Positions 1 through 9,008 of a stretch of 64,000 nucleotides of DNA are shown piece by piece. Origin of the DNA: a bacterium. Its GTDB lineage: Bacteria > Actinomycetota > Acidimicrobiia > Acidimicrobiales > Bin134. The stretch is taken from NCBI GenBank assembly GCA_026708015.1, contig JAPOVT010000018.1, positions 118,680 to 182,679 of the forward strand, in the 5' to 3' direction. The first letter of the stretch is position 1, and each line of letters begins with the position of its first letter. The translations under genes were made by a program, and so were the position numbers. The notes below the pieces were generated by a model. The model ran no database searches, was not told the DNA's origin, and worked only from the letters and a program-made list of their open reading frames with translations.

Positions 1-29
1 GCTTGCTCTTGGCTGTTTCTTTATTCGAC

Positions 30-380
30 CTACTCATCGTGGCCCACCTCCAGCCAGACCTGGCCGTCATCCACGCCCACGTCGTAGATCGGGACCGGCC
101 GAGTGGCGGGCAGAGTCTCGGCCTCGCCGGTTTCCAACGAGAACAGGCTGCCGTGCTTCCAGCACTCGATGGTGCCCTCCTCGGGATCCACCTCACCCTC
201 CGCTAGCGAATAGTCAGCATGGCTGCATATGTCGCCCAAGGCGTAGAGATCATCTCCCAAGCGGATGACTGCAACCTTGTGGACCAGGCTGCTGACCTCG
301 ACGTCGAACCGTCGAGCCTCCCCGTCCTCTAGCTCGTCCAGGGGGCACAGCGTGATCCTCGTGATCCCCTCAGCGCTCAC
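30..380 (-). CDS. Rieske [2Fe-2S] ferredoxin, last visible gene of the SUF operon
   Basis: Small soluble Rieske protein of 116 residues, of the ferredoxin-component type found with non-heme iron oxygenases. The cluster ligands are visible as Cys52-x-His54 and Cys73-x2-His76 (CSH and CWKHG). It starts at GTG 380, whose GTGA overlaps the sufD stop, so it is translationally coupled to sufD. A Rieske gene after sufD is a recurring actinobacterial arrangement; the electron partner is not in the window. By context it is either a client or an electron donor of the SUF machinery (inference). Its TAG stop lies 29 bp from the left edge, where sufC would be expected next. Confidence 0.88.
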   Translation of the reverse strand: MSAEGITRITLCPLDELEDGEARRFDVEVSSLVHKVAVIRLGDDLYALGDICSHADYSLAEGEVDPEEGTIECWKHGSLFSLETGEAETLPATRPVPIYDVGVDDGQVWLEVGHDE

Positions 381-1642
381 AATCCGCTCCCGTTGCCCAC
401 ATGATGATGGCTCAACCCCGCGATCTTGGCCTGAAGCCGAGCGCGCACCGCCGGCACCGCCCCTGCAACGGGGAACTGATCCAGCACCTCGTCAAAGAAC
501 CCAGTGACGATGAGGCGTTCGGCGGTCTCGGTGGGCACTCCCCGGCTTTCCAAGTAGAACAGCTGCTCGCCGTCGATGGGTCCCACCGCGGAGGCGTGGC
601 TACAGTGGACCTCGTTGTTCTCGATCTCCAGGTTGGGCACCGACTCAGCCCAGGCGTCTTCCGACAGCTTGATGTTCCGGTTGGTCTGGTAGGCGTTGGT
701 GCCCCGAGCGTCGGGCCGCACCCGAATGAGACCGGTGTACACCGACCGGGAGGCGTCGTCCACCGCCCCCTTGAACAGCAGGCTGCTGGTGGTATCCGGA
801 GCGGCATGATCCTGGAAAGTGCGGAAATCCAGCGTCTGCTCGCCATCACCGAAATACAGCGAGATCAGATCGCCCGTCGCCCCCCGTCCCGATAAGTGGG
901 TGTCCAGCCGCGTCCGGGCATATGCCCCGCCGAGCGCGGCGGTGGATGCCCTCAGGTGGGCCTGCGAGCCGATATGGCTGACCTGAGAGCCGATGTGCCA
1001 CACCTTGGGCCCCAGATCCTGCACTGCCAGGTACCCCACCCGAGCGGCGGCGGCCGCCCTGATCTCGATGACCGGGCTCACGAACGCCGCTACGTCGGCC
1101 GAGCCGTACAGCTCCAACACCTCAATTGCAGAGTCAGCCCCCGCGTCCACGATCAGCCGGGGAAACACTGCTCCCCCATCGGCGTCAAGCCAATGGCGCA
1201 CAATGATCGGACCCTCCACGCTCGCCCCTGGCGGCACCCGAATCAGCAAAGGCTCGACGGCGAAGGCCGCGTTCATGAGGGCGAACAGGTCAACATCCAC
1301 CGACGCGGCCAAGTCGGCGTCGCCATCGCCCAGCAGGCGGACCTCCACCCCCATGTCGGCGAGCTCCGGAGCCAACTCAACTCCGCAGAGCCGGCCGTTG
1401 CTGGTATCGGCAACGGCGCAGTGGTCGGGAACCTCGGCTGTATACCGCTCACCGGGATCTGCCGCCAGCTGATAGCGGCCGAGGTCCAACTGGCCAATCG
1501 GCGTATACCGCCACACCTCCTCTTCCACCGAGGGCATAGGCGCAGCAGCCACCTGCTCGGCGGCGGCGACTCGTCGGCGCACCAGCCAGTCGGGGCCGGG
1601 AATGGCTCCGGCCGCATCGGGGGTGAACTGGGTTTTGGTCAC
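377..1642 (-). CDS. sufD: Fe-S cluster assembly protein SufD
   Basis: SufD scaffold component (421 residues), partner of SufB and SufC in the SufBC2D complex that assembles Fe-S clusters in the cytoplasm. The SufBD beta-helix core occupies roughly residues 140-390, with the family-typical C-terminal stretch containing NNEVHCSHASAVG and then QLFYLESRG. The start is GTG 1642, with GTGA overlapping the stop of the upstream small gene; the gene ends in another GTGA overlap with the Rieske gene. The whole block is therefore one tightly coupled transcript. Only the fine functional role is inferred. Confidence 0.93.
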   Translation of the reverse strand: MTKTQFTPDAAGAIPGPDWLVRRRVAAAEQVAAAPMPSVEEEVWRYTPIGQLDLGRYQLAADPGERYTAEVPDHCAVADTSNGRLCGVELAPELADMGVEVRLLGDGDADLAASVDVDLFALMNAAFAVEPLLIRVPPGASVEGPIIVRHWLDADGGAVFPRLIVDAGADSAIEVLELYGSADVAAFVSPVIEIRAAAAARVGYLAVQDLGPKVWHIGSQVSHIGSQAHLRASTAALGGAYARTRLDTHLSGRGATGDLISLYFGDGEQTLDFRTFQDHAAPDTTSSLLFKGAVDDASRSVYTGLIRVRPDARGTNAYQTNRNIKLSEDAWAESVPNLEIENNEVHCSHASAVGPIDGEQLFYLESRGVPTETAERLIVTGFFDEVLDQFPVAGAVPAVRARLQAKIAGLSHHHVGNGSGL

Positions 1643-2010
1643 GTACGCCGACGGCGCTTTCGCCGCTTCGCCTTTCCGCCGCCGCCTGCTCTCAGCCGTC
1701 GCCGGGACTTCTCCTTCTCCAGTTCGGCCAGCACTCTGGGGCCTGCTTCATTCACGATGTCTTCGGCGGCGTCCAACAGGGCACCAACGCTCTCGTCGCT
1801 GCCCACGCTGGCCGGCGCCTCGGGAGTGGGCGGTGTGACCAAGGTTCCGTGGGACCAATTCACGTCCACCATGCGCCGCTCGTAGGCCGAGCAGTCGTCG
1901 GGACAGCGCCACGGAGCCTCAGGGGCCAAGTCTAAATCGCACTTCCGCACGGTCTCACCATTGGGGTACGACCGGCTCTCGAAGTACTTGCAATCCTGCC
2001 GCATGGGCAT
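1639..2010 (-). CDS. Small Cys-rich conserved protein embedded between sufB and sufD
   Basis: A 123-residue protein if ATG 2010 is used; ATG 2004 is an alternative. The ATG at 2010 overlaps the sufB stop as TAATG, and the end overlaps sufD as GTGA, so it is coupled to both. The N-terminal 45 residues carry four cysteines (7, 24, 36 and 40 from the first Met; spacing C-x16-C-x11-C-x3-C), a plausible metal or cluster site. The middle is acidic and the C terminus is strongly basic (KRRKRRRR). I do not recognise a named family. Position alone suggests a role in, or dependence on, Fe-S assembly; it could equally be an RNA- or protein-binding zinc protein. Confidence 0.8.
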   Translation of the reverse strand: MPMRQDCKYFESRSYPNGETVRKCDLDLAPEAPWRCPDDCSAYERRMVDVNWSHGTLVTPPTPEAPASVGSDESVGALLDAAEDIVNEAGPRVLAELEKEKSRRRLRAGGGGKAKRRKRRRRT

Positions 2011-3413
2011 TAGCCGACAGATCCCTCCATCTGCAGCTCGATGAGCCGGCTCCACTCCACGGCGTACTCCATTGGCAGGGTGCGGGTGATGGGCTCGATG
2101 AAGCCGTTGACGATCATGCCCATGGCCTGCTCTTGGGTCAGCCCCCGGCTCATCAAATAGAACAACTGCTCATCAGCCACCTTGGAGACGGTGGCCTCGT
2201 GGCCGATCTCCGCGTCCCGGGTGCCCACCTCCATGTAGGGGTAGGTGTCGGACACGCTGTCCTCGTCCAAGATCAGCGCATCGCACTGCACATGGCTGCG
2301 ACATCCGTAGGCATCGTCCTCTACCCGGACCAAGCCCCGGTAGCTGGTTCGCCCGCCACCGTTGGAGATCGACTTGGACACGATCTTGGAGGTGGTCTCC
2401 GGAGCGGCGTGGGTCATCTTGGCTCCGGCGTCCTGATGCTGGTCGGGACCGGCGTAGGCCACCGACAGCACCTCGCCCGAGGCCTTGGGGCCGACCATCA
2501 CCACTGCCGGATACTTCATGGTCAGCCGGGAGCCGATGTTGCCGTCGATCCACTCCATGTGGCCCTCGGCCTCGACCTTGGCCCGCTTGGTGACCAGGTT
2601 GTACACGTTGTTGGACCAGTTCTGGATGGTGGTGTAGGTGACCCGGGCCGATTTCTTTACCAGGATCTCCACCACCGCGGAGTGCAGCGAATCGCTGGTG
2701 TACACCGGGGCCGAGCACCCCTCGATGTAGTGAACCTGTGAGCCCTCGTCGGCGATGATGAGGGTCCGCTCGAACTGGCCCATGTTCTCGGCGTTGATGC
2801 GGAAGTAGGCCTGAAGCGGCATCTCCACCGTCACCCCGGGCGGCACGTAGATGAAGCTGCCCCCCGACCACACCGCCGAGTTCAGAGCAGAGAACTTGTT
2901 GTCGCCCGGCGGAATGATGGTGCCGAAGTGCTCCTTCACCAGCTCGGGATACTCCTTGAGCGCGGTGTCCATGTCGCAGAACAGCACTCCCTGGTGCTCC
3001 AAGTCCTCCCGATTGCGGTGGAACACAACCTCCGACTCGTACTGCGCGGTCACCCCGGCCAGGTACTTGCGCTCGGCCTCGGGAATGCCCAGCTTCTCGT
3101 AGGTGTCCTTGATGGCGTCGGGCAGGTCCTCCCAGGCGTCGACCTGCTCCTCGGTGGGCTTGATGTAGTAGTAAATGTTGTCGAAATCGATGCCCGACAT
3201 GTCGCCGCCCCATGTGGGCATGGGCCGCTTCTCGAACCGGGAGAGCGACTTCAGCCGGAAGTTCCGCATCCAGTCGGGCTCGCTCTTCATCCACGACATC
3301 TCCTGCACGATGTCGGTGTTCAGCCCTTTCTTGGGCTTGAAGACGTAATCCTCCTCGTCACTCCAGCCGAGCTTGTATCGGCCGAGATCTAAGGCGAGGG
3401 CTTCCGACGACAT
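2010..3413 (-). CDS. sufB: Fe-S cluster assembly protein SufB
   Basis: SufB scaffold (467 residues) of the SufBCD complex. The C-terminal part contains the conserved Cys371-x5-Cys377 segment ([12 protein letters not shown]) in the region where E. coli SufB has its key cysteine, followed by the [10 protein letters not shown] motif shared with SufD. I place the start at ATG 3413, not at the in-frame TTG 3419. An AGGA lies 7 nt before the ATG, whereas the TTG would be only 1 nt from it. It leads an operon of sufB, the Cys-rich protein, sufD and the Rieske gene. A 52-bp gap separates it from the upstream gene. Confidence 0.95.
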   Translation of the reverse strand: MSSEALALDLGRYKLGWSDEEDYVFKPKKGLNTDIVQEMSWMKSEPDWMRNFRLKSLSRFEKRPMPTWGGDMSGIDFDNIYYYIKPTEEQVDAWEDLPDAIKDTYEKLGIPEAERKYLAGVTAQYESEVVFHRNREDLEHQGVLFCDMDTALKEYPELVKEHFGTIIPPGDNKFSALNSAVWSGGSFIYVPPGVTVEMPLQAYFRINAENMGQFERTLIIADEGSQVHYIEGCSAPVYTSDSLHSAVVEILVKKSARVTYTTIQNWSNNVYNLVTKRAKVEAEGHMEWIDGNIGSRLTMKYPAVVMVGPKASGEVLSVAYAGPDQHQDAGAKMTHAAPETTSKIVSKSISNGGGRTSYRGLVRVEDDAYGCRSHVQCDALILDEDSVSDTYPYMEVGTRDAEIGHEATVSKVADEQLFYLMSRGLTQEQAMGMIVNGFIEPITRTLPMEYAVEWSRLIELQMEGSVG

Positions 3414-3420
3414 ATCCAAA

Positions 3421-3424
3421 TCCT
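3421..3424 (-). promoter_or_regulatory. Ribosome binding site that fixes the sufB start
   Basis: AGGA on the minus strand, 7 nt upstream of the ATG at 3413. It is too close (1 nt) to serve the alternative TTG at 3419, so it decides the start. Confidence 0.6.
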
Positions 3425-3465
3425 AGTTGCAGGGAAGGCGTGGTTGATCTGAATACTACCGGCGA

Positions 3466-3984
3466 TCAGCCCAATAGGCGCATCTCAGCCCGATATCGGT
3501 GGCACCGGTCCACATAGCCCTGGGCGTCCTCTCGATTCTGCCCCTCGGCCATGTGCCCCTCCCGAATCTTGGCCGGCACCCCGATGGCCAAGGCCAGCGG
3601 CGGGATCTTCATGTGGTTGGTGACCACCGCGCTGGCACCCACCAGCGCGCCCCGGCCCACCACCGCTTCGTGCAGCACCACTGCGGCGACGCCGACCAGC
3701 GCCTCGTCTTCCACGGTGCAGCCTTCCAAGTGAGCCAGATGGCCGACGGTGACGTCGTTGCCCACCACCGTGGCCAGCTCATCGGTGTTGTGGATAACGG
3801 CGTTGTCCTGGATGGAGGTGCGGTCGCCGATGGTGATCCCCGCTCCATCGCCACGTAGCACCGTCCCCGGCCAAATGGTCGACTCAACACCGATGCTCAC
3901 CCGGCCGATGATCACCGCTTGCGGGTGGACAAACGCCTCCGGATGGATGTTGGGCTCAATGTCTCCCAGTGCATAGATCGGCAT
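3466..3984 (-). CDS. Gamma-carbonic anhydrase-like left-handed beta-helix protein
   Basis: Hexapeptide-repeat protein of 172 residues in the gamma-CA/PaaY/YrdA family (YrdA is about 184). Repeats of the type (I/V)G-x4 run from about residue 15 to 135, followed by a C-terminal helix. Of the three zinc histidines expected, His65 (AVIH) and His82 (VGH) are present. In the usual GHxAxLHGC signature the third histidine position (residue 87) is Glu, with a His at 85 instead. CO2 hydration is therefore doubtful. The start is ATG 3984. The upstream flavin reductase ends 19 bp before it, so they may be co-transcribed. Confidence 0.85.
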   Translation of the reverse strand: MPIYALGDIEPNIHPEAFVHPQAVIIGRVSIGVESTIWPGTVLRGDGAGITIGDRTSIQDNAVIHNTDELATVVGNDVTVGHLAHLEGCTVEDEALVGVAAVVLHEAVVGRGALVGASAVVTNHMKIPPLALAIGVPAKIREGHMAEGQNREDAQGYVDRCHRYRAEMRLLG

Positions 3985-4003
3985 GGCTCTGTGGTCCTGG
4001 GGG

Positions 4004-4501
4004 TCAGCCCATCGGGTCGAAAGAGCCGTACTTGCCGGCCAAGAACACCAGTGGCCCCACATCGTCTCGCTGCACGCCCAGATCCAATACCCGGCCGAGA
4101 ACGATCCAGTGGTCGCCCCCCTCAACGATCTGGTCGATCTCGCAGTCGATCCAAGCAAGGGAACTCTCGAATATCGGTGCGCCGGTGATCTTGGTCGTCC
4201 ACTCCAAACCGGCGAACTTGTCCTCGGCCTTGGAGGCGAAGAGGTTGGACATGTCCCCTTGGTCCTCAGCCAGGATGTTCACCCCGAAATGGCCGGCGAC
4301 CTCGATGGCCGGCCAGCTTGTTGACGTCTTGCCCGGCATGAACATGACCAGCGGCGGGTCGAGTGACACGGAGCCAAAGGAACCAATGGCCAGCCCGGCG
4401 GGTCCGTCAGAGCCCGCGGCGGTGACCACGGTTACGCCCGTGGGAAGCTGTCCGAGCACTTGGCGGAAAAAGGCCGAGTCGAACGGCGGACTGTCAGACA
4501 C
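4004..4501 (-). CDS. Flavin reductase family protein (HpaC-like)
   Basis: A 165-residue FMN-binding split-barrel protein of the flavin reductase family, which supplies reduced flavin to two-component monooxygenases. Typical features are the N-terminal FRQVLGQLPTGVTVVTA segment and the SVSLDPPLVMF and FGVNILAEDQ strands that shape the flavin pocket. The start is GTG 4501, preceded 5 nt away by a strong GAGGAG. No oxygenase partner lies beside it; the luciferase-like genes at 15.7 and 40.1 kb are possible but unproven clients. Confidence 0.88.
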   Translation of the reverse strand: MSDSPPFDSAFFRQVLGQLPTGVTVVTAAGSDGPAGLAIGSFGSVSLDPPLVMFMPGKTSTSWPAIEVAGHFGVNILAEDQGDMSNLFASKAEDKFAGLEWTTKITGAPIFESSLAWIDCEIDQIVEGGDHWIVLGRVLDLGVQRDDVGPLVFLAGKYGSFDPMG

Positions 4502-4601
4502 TTGGACTCCTCGAAAAGGGACACATCTTGCCCCTCCACAGCATTAAGGCTAGTGCCTATCCCCAATCGACCTCCCGTCGGGGACCCCCATCAGGCTCCG
4601 C

Positions 4602-5945
4602 CTAAGGCAGCCCCGCGAACATCACATCCACGCCGTAGCTGCGAAGCGTGGCGGTCGTCCGGGCCCACGACTGCTCAAGCTGGCCGGTGAGCTCTGAGCT
4701 GGTTCCGGCGGCCAACGCGGCACCCACATCGACAATGGTAAAAGTCCGCCGATCGACCCAAGTCGGCACGGCGCTGATCGCGGCCACATCAAGAGCGCCG
4801 GTCTCGCCTTCCACCAAATCAACCAGCACAATCACACCATCGGTGCTTTCCGGCGGACATGACCGGCATGACTGGGGTGACTGGTTGGACAAGAAGTTCC
4901 CGAGTCCATAGATCACGAGGTTGCCGCCGAGTCGCTCCACCGGTTGAATCACATGGGCATGCGTGCCGACGATGATGTCGATCTCGTCGCCGGCGAGGAG
5001 CTCTTTGGCCAAAGACCTCTGCTGCGAAGTCGGTGCCACCTGATATTCCGCGCCCCAATGGATGCTCAGCACCACGAACTCGGCCCCGAGCTCGATGGCC
5101 GCCCGAGCCTCTCCGAGAATGTCCTGGACAGAATTGATGTCCACTGCCCACGGCTTGTCATCGGGGAGGATGAGCCCATTGAGGCCGTAGGTGTAGGACA
5201 GGTGACCGATGGTGACGCCGTTTACCGAATACAACCTCGGGATTGCCCCCTCCAAAGCAGTGCGAGCCATGCCGGCGTGGCCCAGGCCCGCCTGGTCGAA
5301 TAGGTCGAGGGTGTCATTGATGCCGGTGATCCCCTGGTCCAGGGAGTGATTCGAAGCGGTCGAGCAACCGTCATAGCCCACATGGGCAATGGCAACAGCC
5401 AGGTCGCCGGGGGCATTGAACAAGGGGTAGCCGGAAAGGTTGCGGTTGTTGGGCGAGAGAGGAGTCTCCAAGTGACAGACCGCCAAGTCGGCATCGCTCA
5501 GGGTGTCTTGCACCAACTCGAACATGGGGCGGTAGTCGTAGGCCAAATCTTCGCCCCCATTGGCCTGCGCCTGCCTGAACACCGGACCATGTGACAAGAG
5601 GTCTCCGGTAAAGGCCAGCCGAGCATGCCAGGACTGCGGCTCGGCCGAGGGATCGGGAGTCGCCGAAGCCGTAGGGATGGGTGTGGCTGTGGGAGCAAAA
5701 GTGCTAGTGGCAGTTGGCGGAGCAATGGGAGTAGGCGCGGCTGAAGGAGGAACCGCGGGAGCAAGCGTGGCAACGGGAGTAGGCGCGGCCGCGGGAACCG
5801 GCGTTGAGGTGTTGGGAGTGGGATCAGAAATGAACGCTGGAGCCGTGCCACCGTCACCGCAACCACCCGCCAACACGATCACCGCAGCCAGCAAAGCCGC
5901 CGCGGCCCGGCGACCGGTGCAACTGATCAGGCGGATACCAGTCAA
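4602..5945 (-). CDS. CapA-family lipoprotein (PGA_cap phosphoesterase-like domain)
   Basis: Exported lipoprotein of 447 residues. A signal segment ends in the lipobox LAGGC with Cys29. A low-complexity Pro/Thr/Ala linker follows (about 35-105), then a CapA domain. Metallophosphoesterase-like motifs are visible: FTGDLLSH, CHLETPLS, TASNHSLDQG, SIHWGAEY and GTHAHVIQPVE. CapA proteins take part in poly-gamma-glutamate capsule formation, but no capB/capC genes are nearby, so the substrate is unknown. The start is TTG 5945, overlapping the stop of the upstream gene as TTGA. Confidence 0.85.
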   Translation of the reverse strand: MTGIRLISCTGRRAAAALLAAVIVLAGGCGDGGTAPAFISDPTPNTSTPVPAAAPTPVATLAPAVPPSAAPTPIAPPTATSTFAPTATPIPTASATPDPSAEPQSWHARLAFTGDLLSHGPVFRQAQANGGEDLAYDYRPMFELVQDTLSDADLAVCHLETPLSPNNRNLSGYPLFNAPGDLAVAIAHVGYDGCSTASNHSLDQGITGINDTLDLFDQAGLGHAGMARTALEGAIPRLYSVNGVTIGHLSYTYGLNGLILPDDKPWAVDINSVQDILGEARAAIELGAEFVVLSIHWGAEYQVAPTSQQRSLAKELLAGDEIDIIVGTHAHVIQPVERLGGNLVIYGLGNFLSNQSPQSCRSCPPESTDGVIVLVDLVEGETGALDVAAISAVPTWVDRRTFTIVDVGAALAAGTSSELTGQLEQSWARTTATLRSYGVDVMFAGLP

Positions 5946-6781
5946 ATGGCGGCGCAGAACAGTTCAGGGGTTACGGGGCAGTCGGTGCTCGAGATTGCCT
6001 CGGCCACTGTGACCAGTCCATCAGGGCCGGCCACTTGGTCCACCAGTGCGAGTGGCACAACCTCTTCGTCGGCATCCCACGGTTCCACCATTCCCAATGC
6101 CCCCTCGATCAGCGAGTCCCACATGGGACCGGGAAGGACTGTTCCCCTGCCGGCGATCAGCCAAACCGGCACGCCGGCAGCGTGGGCCACCGCCGCGGCC
6201 GCACGAGACCCGGCAACGGCGAGACATCCGTCCGGGCCCACCGCAGCGGTCTCCAACAGCACGACGTCGGCTGAGGCCGCCGCCGCACCCAACCCGCTCT
6301 CGGCCACCTCGTCCACCCAACCGTCCTGTTCCGATAATCGCCGCACGAAGTGCTGGCCCTCCCCCAGCACGTCCACCACCAGTACCCGAAGATCGCCTCG
6401 AAGCCGGAGAGCCCGGCCGATCAGATCAGGCCATCCGAGTACGCAGACCGAGGCCTCGACGGGAAGTTGGCGCGACAACAGGCGGGCGGTCTTGTCATCG
6501 GAGATCGCCTCCATGCACGCCCGGACTTCAGACCGGGGATCAGCCGCAGTGAGGACCCGTGAGGCCAGCCACATCAGCGGACCAGAAGAAGGCTGCCGAG
6601 CGAGCATCCGCCGACAGGTGGTAACCAGCCCGGCCGGGTCGTGACCGAAACTCAACAGCGCCCCGGCCGTCTCCCGCACCAGTGACTCCTGTCCCACGCC
6701 CGAAGACCGGGCCACATAGCGCAGATGCTCGATCGGGTGCACCGCCAAAGCGTACGCGACGGCAATCTGATCATCAGCCAC
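5942..6781 (-). CDS. eIF2B-alpha/MtnA-like Rossmann protein
   Basis: A 279-residue cytoplasmic protein resembling the IF-2B superfamily (eIF2B subunits, methylthioribose-1-phosphate isomerase, ribose-1,5-bisphosphate isomerase). An N-terminal helical half is followed by a Rossmann-type half. The segment around 175-215 (VVLLETAAVGPDGCLAVAG, then HAAGVPVWLIAGRG) matches the family pattern of a buried acidic/Asn region and a VPVxV strand. The usual catalytic Cys/Asp signature of MtnA is not clear, so I make no enzymatic claim. The start is GTG 6781, and it is coupled to the capA-like gene by TTGA. Confidence 0.6.
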   Translation of the reverse strand: MADDQIAVAYALAVHPIEHLRYVARSSGVGQESLVRETAGALLSFGHDPAGLVTTCRRMLARQPSSGPLMWLASRVLTAADPRSEVRACMEAISDDKTARLLSRQLPVEASVCVLGWPDLIGRALRLRGDLRVLVVDVLGEGQHFVRRLSEQDGWVDEVAESGLGAAAASADVVLLETAAVGPDGCLAVAGSRAAAAVAHAAGVPVWLIAGRGTVLPGPMWDSLIEGALGMVEPWDADEEVVPLALVDQVAGPDGLVTVAEAISSTDCPVTPELFCAAI

Positions 6782-6823
6782 GACACCGGGTTCCTACCTC
6801 CCACTGGGCTATTTTCAAATGCG

Positions 6824-7312
6824 ATGTCCACCACGCTTGACGCCGATGTGAACCTGACACCTCTGAACGGCGAGCCCCGCCCGATCGGCGACTGGGTCAC
6901 CGTCTTCCATCTGGTCATCGTCGTGCTCGATCCCTATACCTATGAAAGCTCGTGGATGATCGACACCGCCGGTCGCATTCTGCGGAACTTCGTCGGTGCC
7001 GACTGCCGGGTGTCGTTCATGGTCACCGCCTCAGCTCAAGAGGCCGAGGAGTTTCTCGGACCGTGGAGCGAAGAATTCCTGACATTCGCCGACGAAGACC
7101 GCTCCGTAGTGAGAGCCCTGGGGCTGGAGTCCCTTCCGGCCATCGTCCATTTGGACCACCAGCTTAACCTTCGGGCCTCGGCCGAAGGCTGGAATCCTCC
7201 GGACTGGCGTGACTTCGCAAACCAGCTTGGCCAGGTCATGAGCTGGCACCCCCCAGTAATTCCCGACACCGGCGACCCATCGCCGTTCGCCGGAACCCCG
7301 GCGTTAGGCTGA
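6824..7312 (+). CDS. Thioredoxin-fold-like hypothetical protein
   Basis: A 162-residue protein from ATG 6824, divergent from the eIF2B-like gene with a 42-bp gap. The pattern (FHLVIVVLDPYTYESSW, then SFMVTA, then SLPAIVHLD) resembles a redoxin/thioredoxin fold including a cis-Pro strand. There is no CxxC, and only one cysteine where a redox site would be expected, so a redox function is unsupported. It ends 30 bp before the fumarase start and may be in its transcript. I do not recognise a named family. Confidence 0.65.
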   Translation: MSTTLDADVNLTPLNGEPRPIGDWVTVFHLVIVVLDPYTYESSWMIDTAGRILRNFVGADCRVSFMVTASAQEAEEFLGPWSEEFLTFADEDRSVVRALGLESLPAIVHLDHQLNLRASAEGWNPPDWRDFANQLGQVMSWHPPVIPDTGDPSPFAGTPALG

Positions 7313-7342
7313 GTAGAACCCCGCGCTGAATGGCTCAACAAA

Positions 7343-8977
7343 ATGGCCGAATTCGCCTACTCCGAACTGCTCCCCAAGGGACCTGATACCGCCACCGAAT
7401 ACCGGCTGCTGACCACGGACTACGTTTCCACCGTCACACTCGGCGACCGCCAATTCCTCCAAGTCGATCCCGAAGCCCTGCGACTGCTCACCAGCGAGGC
7501 CATGCGGGACATCTCCCACCTGCTGCGCTCCGGTCACTTGGCCCAACTGGCCTCCATCCTGGACGACCCCGAGGCCTCGGCCAACGACCGATTCGTGGCC
7601 ACCGAGCTGCTCCGCAACGCCAACATCGCGGCCGGCGGAGTGCTGCCCGGCTGCCAGGACACCGGGACCGCAGTGGTAGTGGGTCACAAGGGCGAGCGGG
7701 TGCTTACCGATGCCGACGACGAGCGGGCCATCGCCCGGGGGGTGTTCGACACCTTCCAGACCTCGAACCTGCGCTATTCCCAGATGGCCCCCCTGACCAT
7801 GTTCGAAGAGCGCAACACCGGCAACAACCTGCCGGCCCAGATCGAGATCTACGCCACACCGGGAGATGCCTACTCGTTTCTGTTCATGGCCAAGGGCGGC
7901 GGCTCGGCCAACAAGTCGTATCTGTTCCAAGAGTCCAGGGCGCTGCTCAACCCCGAATCGCTCACCCGCTTCATGGACAAAGAGCTCCGCACTCTGGGCA
8001 CCGCAGCCTGCCCGCCCTACCACTTGGCGGTAGTCATCGGCGGCACCTCGGCCGAGTACACGCTGAAGGTGGCCAAGTACGCATCGGCCCGCTACCTAGA
8101 CACACTGCCCACAAAGGGGTCGAAGACCGGCCACGCCTACCGCGACCTGGAGTGGGAAGGCCGAATCCTCGAGCTGACCCGGCAATTCGGCATCGGGGCC
8201 CAGTTCGGGGGCAAGTACTTCTGCCATGACGTCCGGGTTATCCGACTGCCTCGCCACGGCGCCTCCTGTCCCGTGGGCGTGGCGGTGTCGTGCTCGGCCG
8301 ACCGCCAGGCCCTCGGCAAGATCACCTCAGAAGGGATCTTCTTGGAGCAACTGGAGACCGACCCGGCCCGCTTCCTGCCGGAGGTTACCGATGACGAGTT
8401 GAGCGGCCAGGTGGTGCGCATCGACTTGGACCAGCCCATGGCCGACATTTGCGCCGAGTTGTCGAAATACCCAGTGAAGACTCGGCTCTCGCTCACCGGA
8501 ACACTGGTGGTGGGCCGCGATCTGGCCCACGCCAAAATCAAGGAGCGCCTCGACGCCGGCGAGCCCATGCCGGAGTACCTGCGCGACCACCCGATTTACT
8601 ACGCCGGTCCGGCCAAGACTCCCGAGGGCTACGCCTCCGGATCATTCGGACCCACCACCGCGGGGCGCATGGACGCCTATGTGGACCAATTCCAAGCCGC
8701 CGGCGGCAGTCTCGTGATGCTGGCTAAGGGCAACCGGTCTCGACAGGTGGTCGATGCCTGCGCCCGCCACGGCGGCTTCTATCTGGGTTCGATCGGCGGG
8801 CCGGCCGCCCGGCTGGCCAAGGACTCGATCCGCAAGGTTGAGGTGCTGGAGTACCCCGAGCTGGGAATGGAAGCGGTGTTTCGGATCGAGGTGGAAGACT
8901 TCCCGGCCTTCATCGTGACTGACGATAAGGGGAATGACTTCTTTACTGAGGTGTCGACGCCAGTGACGCTGGGCTGA
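7343..8977 (+). CDS. Class I fumarate hydratase ([4Fe-4S], FumA/FumB type)
   Basis: Reversible hydration of fumarate to malate in the TCA cycle, in the cytoplasm. At 544 residues it matches the single-chain FumA/B length (548 in E. coli). The three cluster cysteines are visible at 104 (LPGCQDTGT), 223 (AACPPYH) and 317 (VSCSADR), the same spacing as E. coli C105/C224/C318. A C-terminal swivelling domain contains [16 protein letters not shown] operon lies 4 kb away. It converges on the acyl-CoA synthetase with a 31-bp gap. Confidence 0.95.
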   Translation: MAEFAYSELLPKGPDTATEYRLLTTDYVSTVTLGDRQFLQVDPEALRLLTSEAMRDISHLLRSGHLAQLASILDDPEASANDRFVATELLRNANIAAGGVLPGCQDTGTAVVVGHKGERVLTDADDERAIARGVFDTFQTSNLRYSQMAPLTMFEERNTGNNLPAQIEIYATPGDAYSFLFMAKGGGSANKSYLFQESRALLNPESLTRFMDKELRTLGTAACPPYHLAVVIGGTSAEYTLKVAKYASARYLDTLPTKGSKTGHAYRDLEWEGRILELTRQFGIGAQFGGKYFCHDVRVIRLPRHGASCPVGVAVSCSADRQALGKITSEGIFLEQLETDPARFLPEVTDDELSGQVVRIDLDQPMADICAELSKYPVKTRLSLTGTLVVGRDLAHAKIKERLDAGEPMPEYLRDHPIYYAGPAKTPEGYASGSFGPTTAGRMDAYVDQFQAAGGSLVMLAKGNRSRQVVDACARHGGFYLGSIGGPAARLAKDSIRKVEVLEYPELGMEAVFRIEVEDFPAFIVTDDKGNDFFTEVSTPVTLG

Positions 8978-9008
8978 CAGAGCGCTCCCGGGCGGCGGGT
9001 CCTGTCGC

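Noticed and set aside
896..1885. Plus-strand open frame across sufD and the Cys-rich gene
   Set aside because: Antisense to the coupled SUF operon; it has no domain pattern and spans a gene boundary.
5640..5830. Repetitive GGAGTAGGCG-type DNA as a possible tandem repeat or CRISPR
   Set aside because: It encodes the Pro/Thr/Ala linker of the CapA lipoprotein; units vary in length and keep the reading frame, with no spacers.
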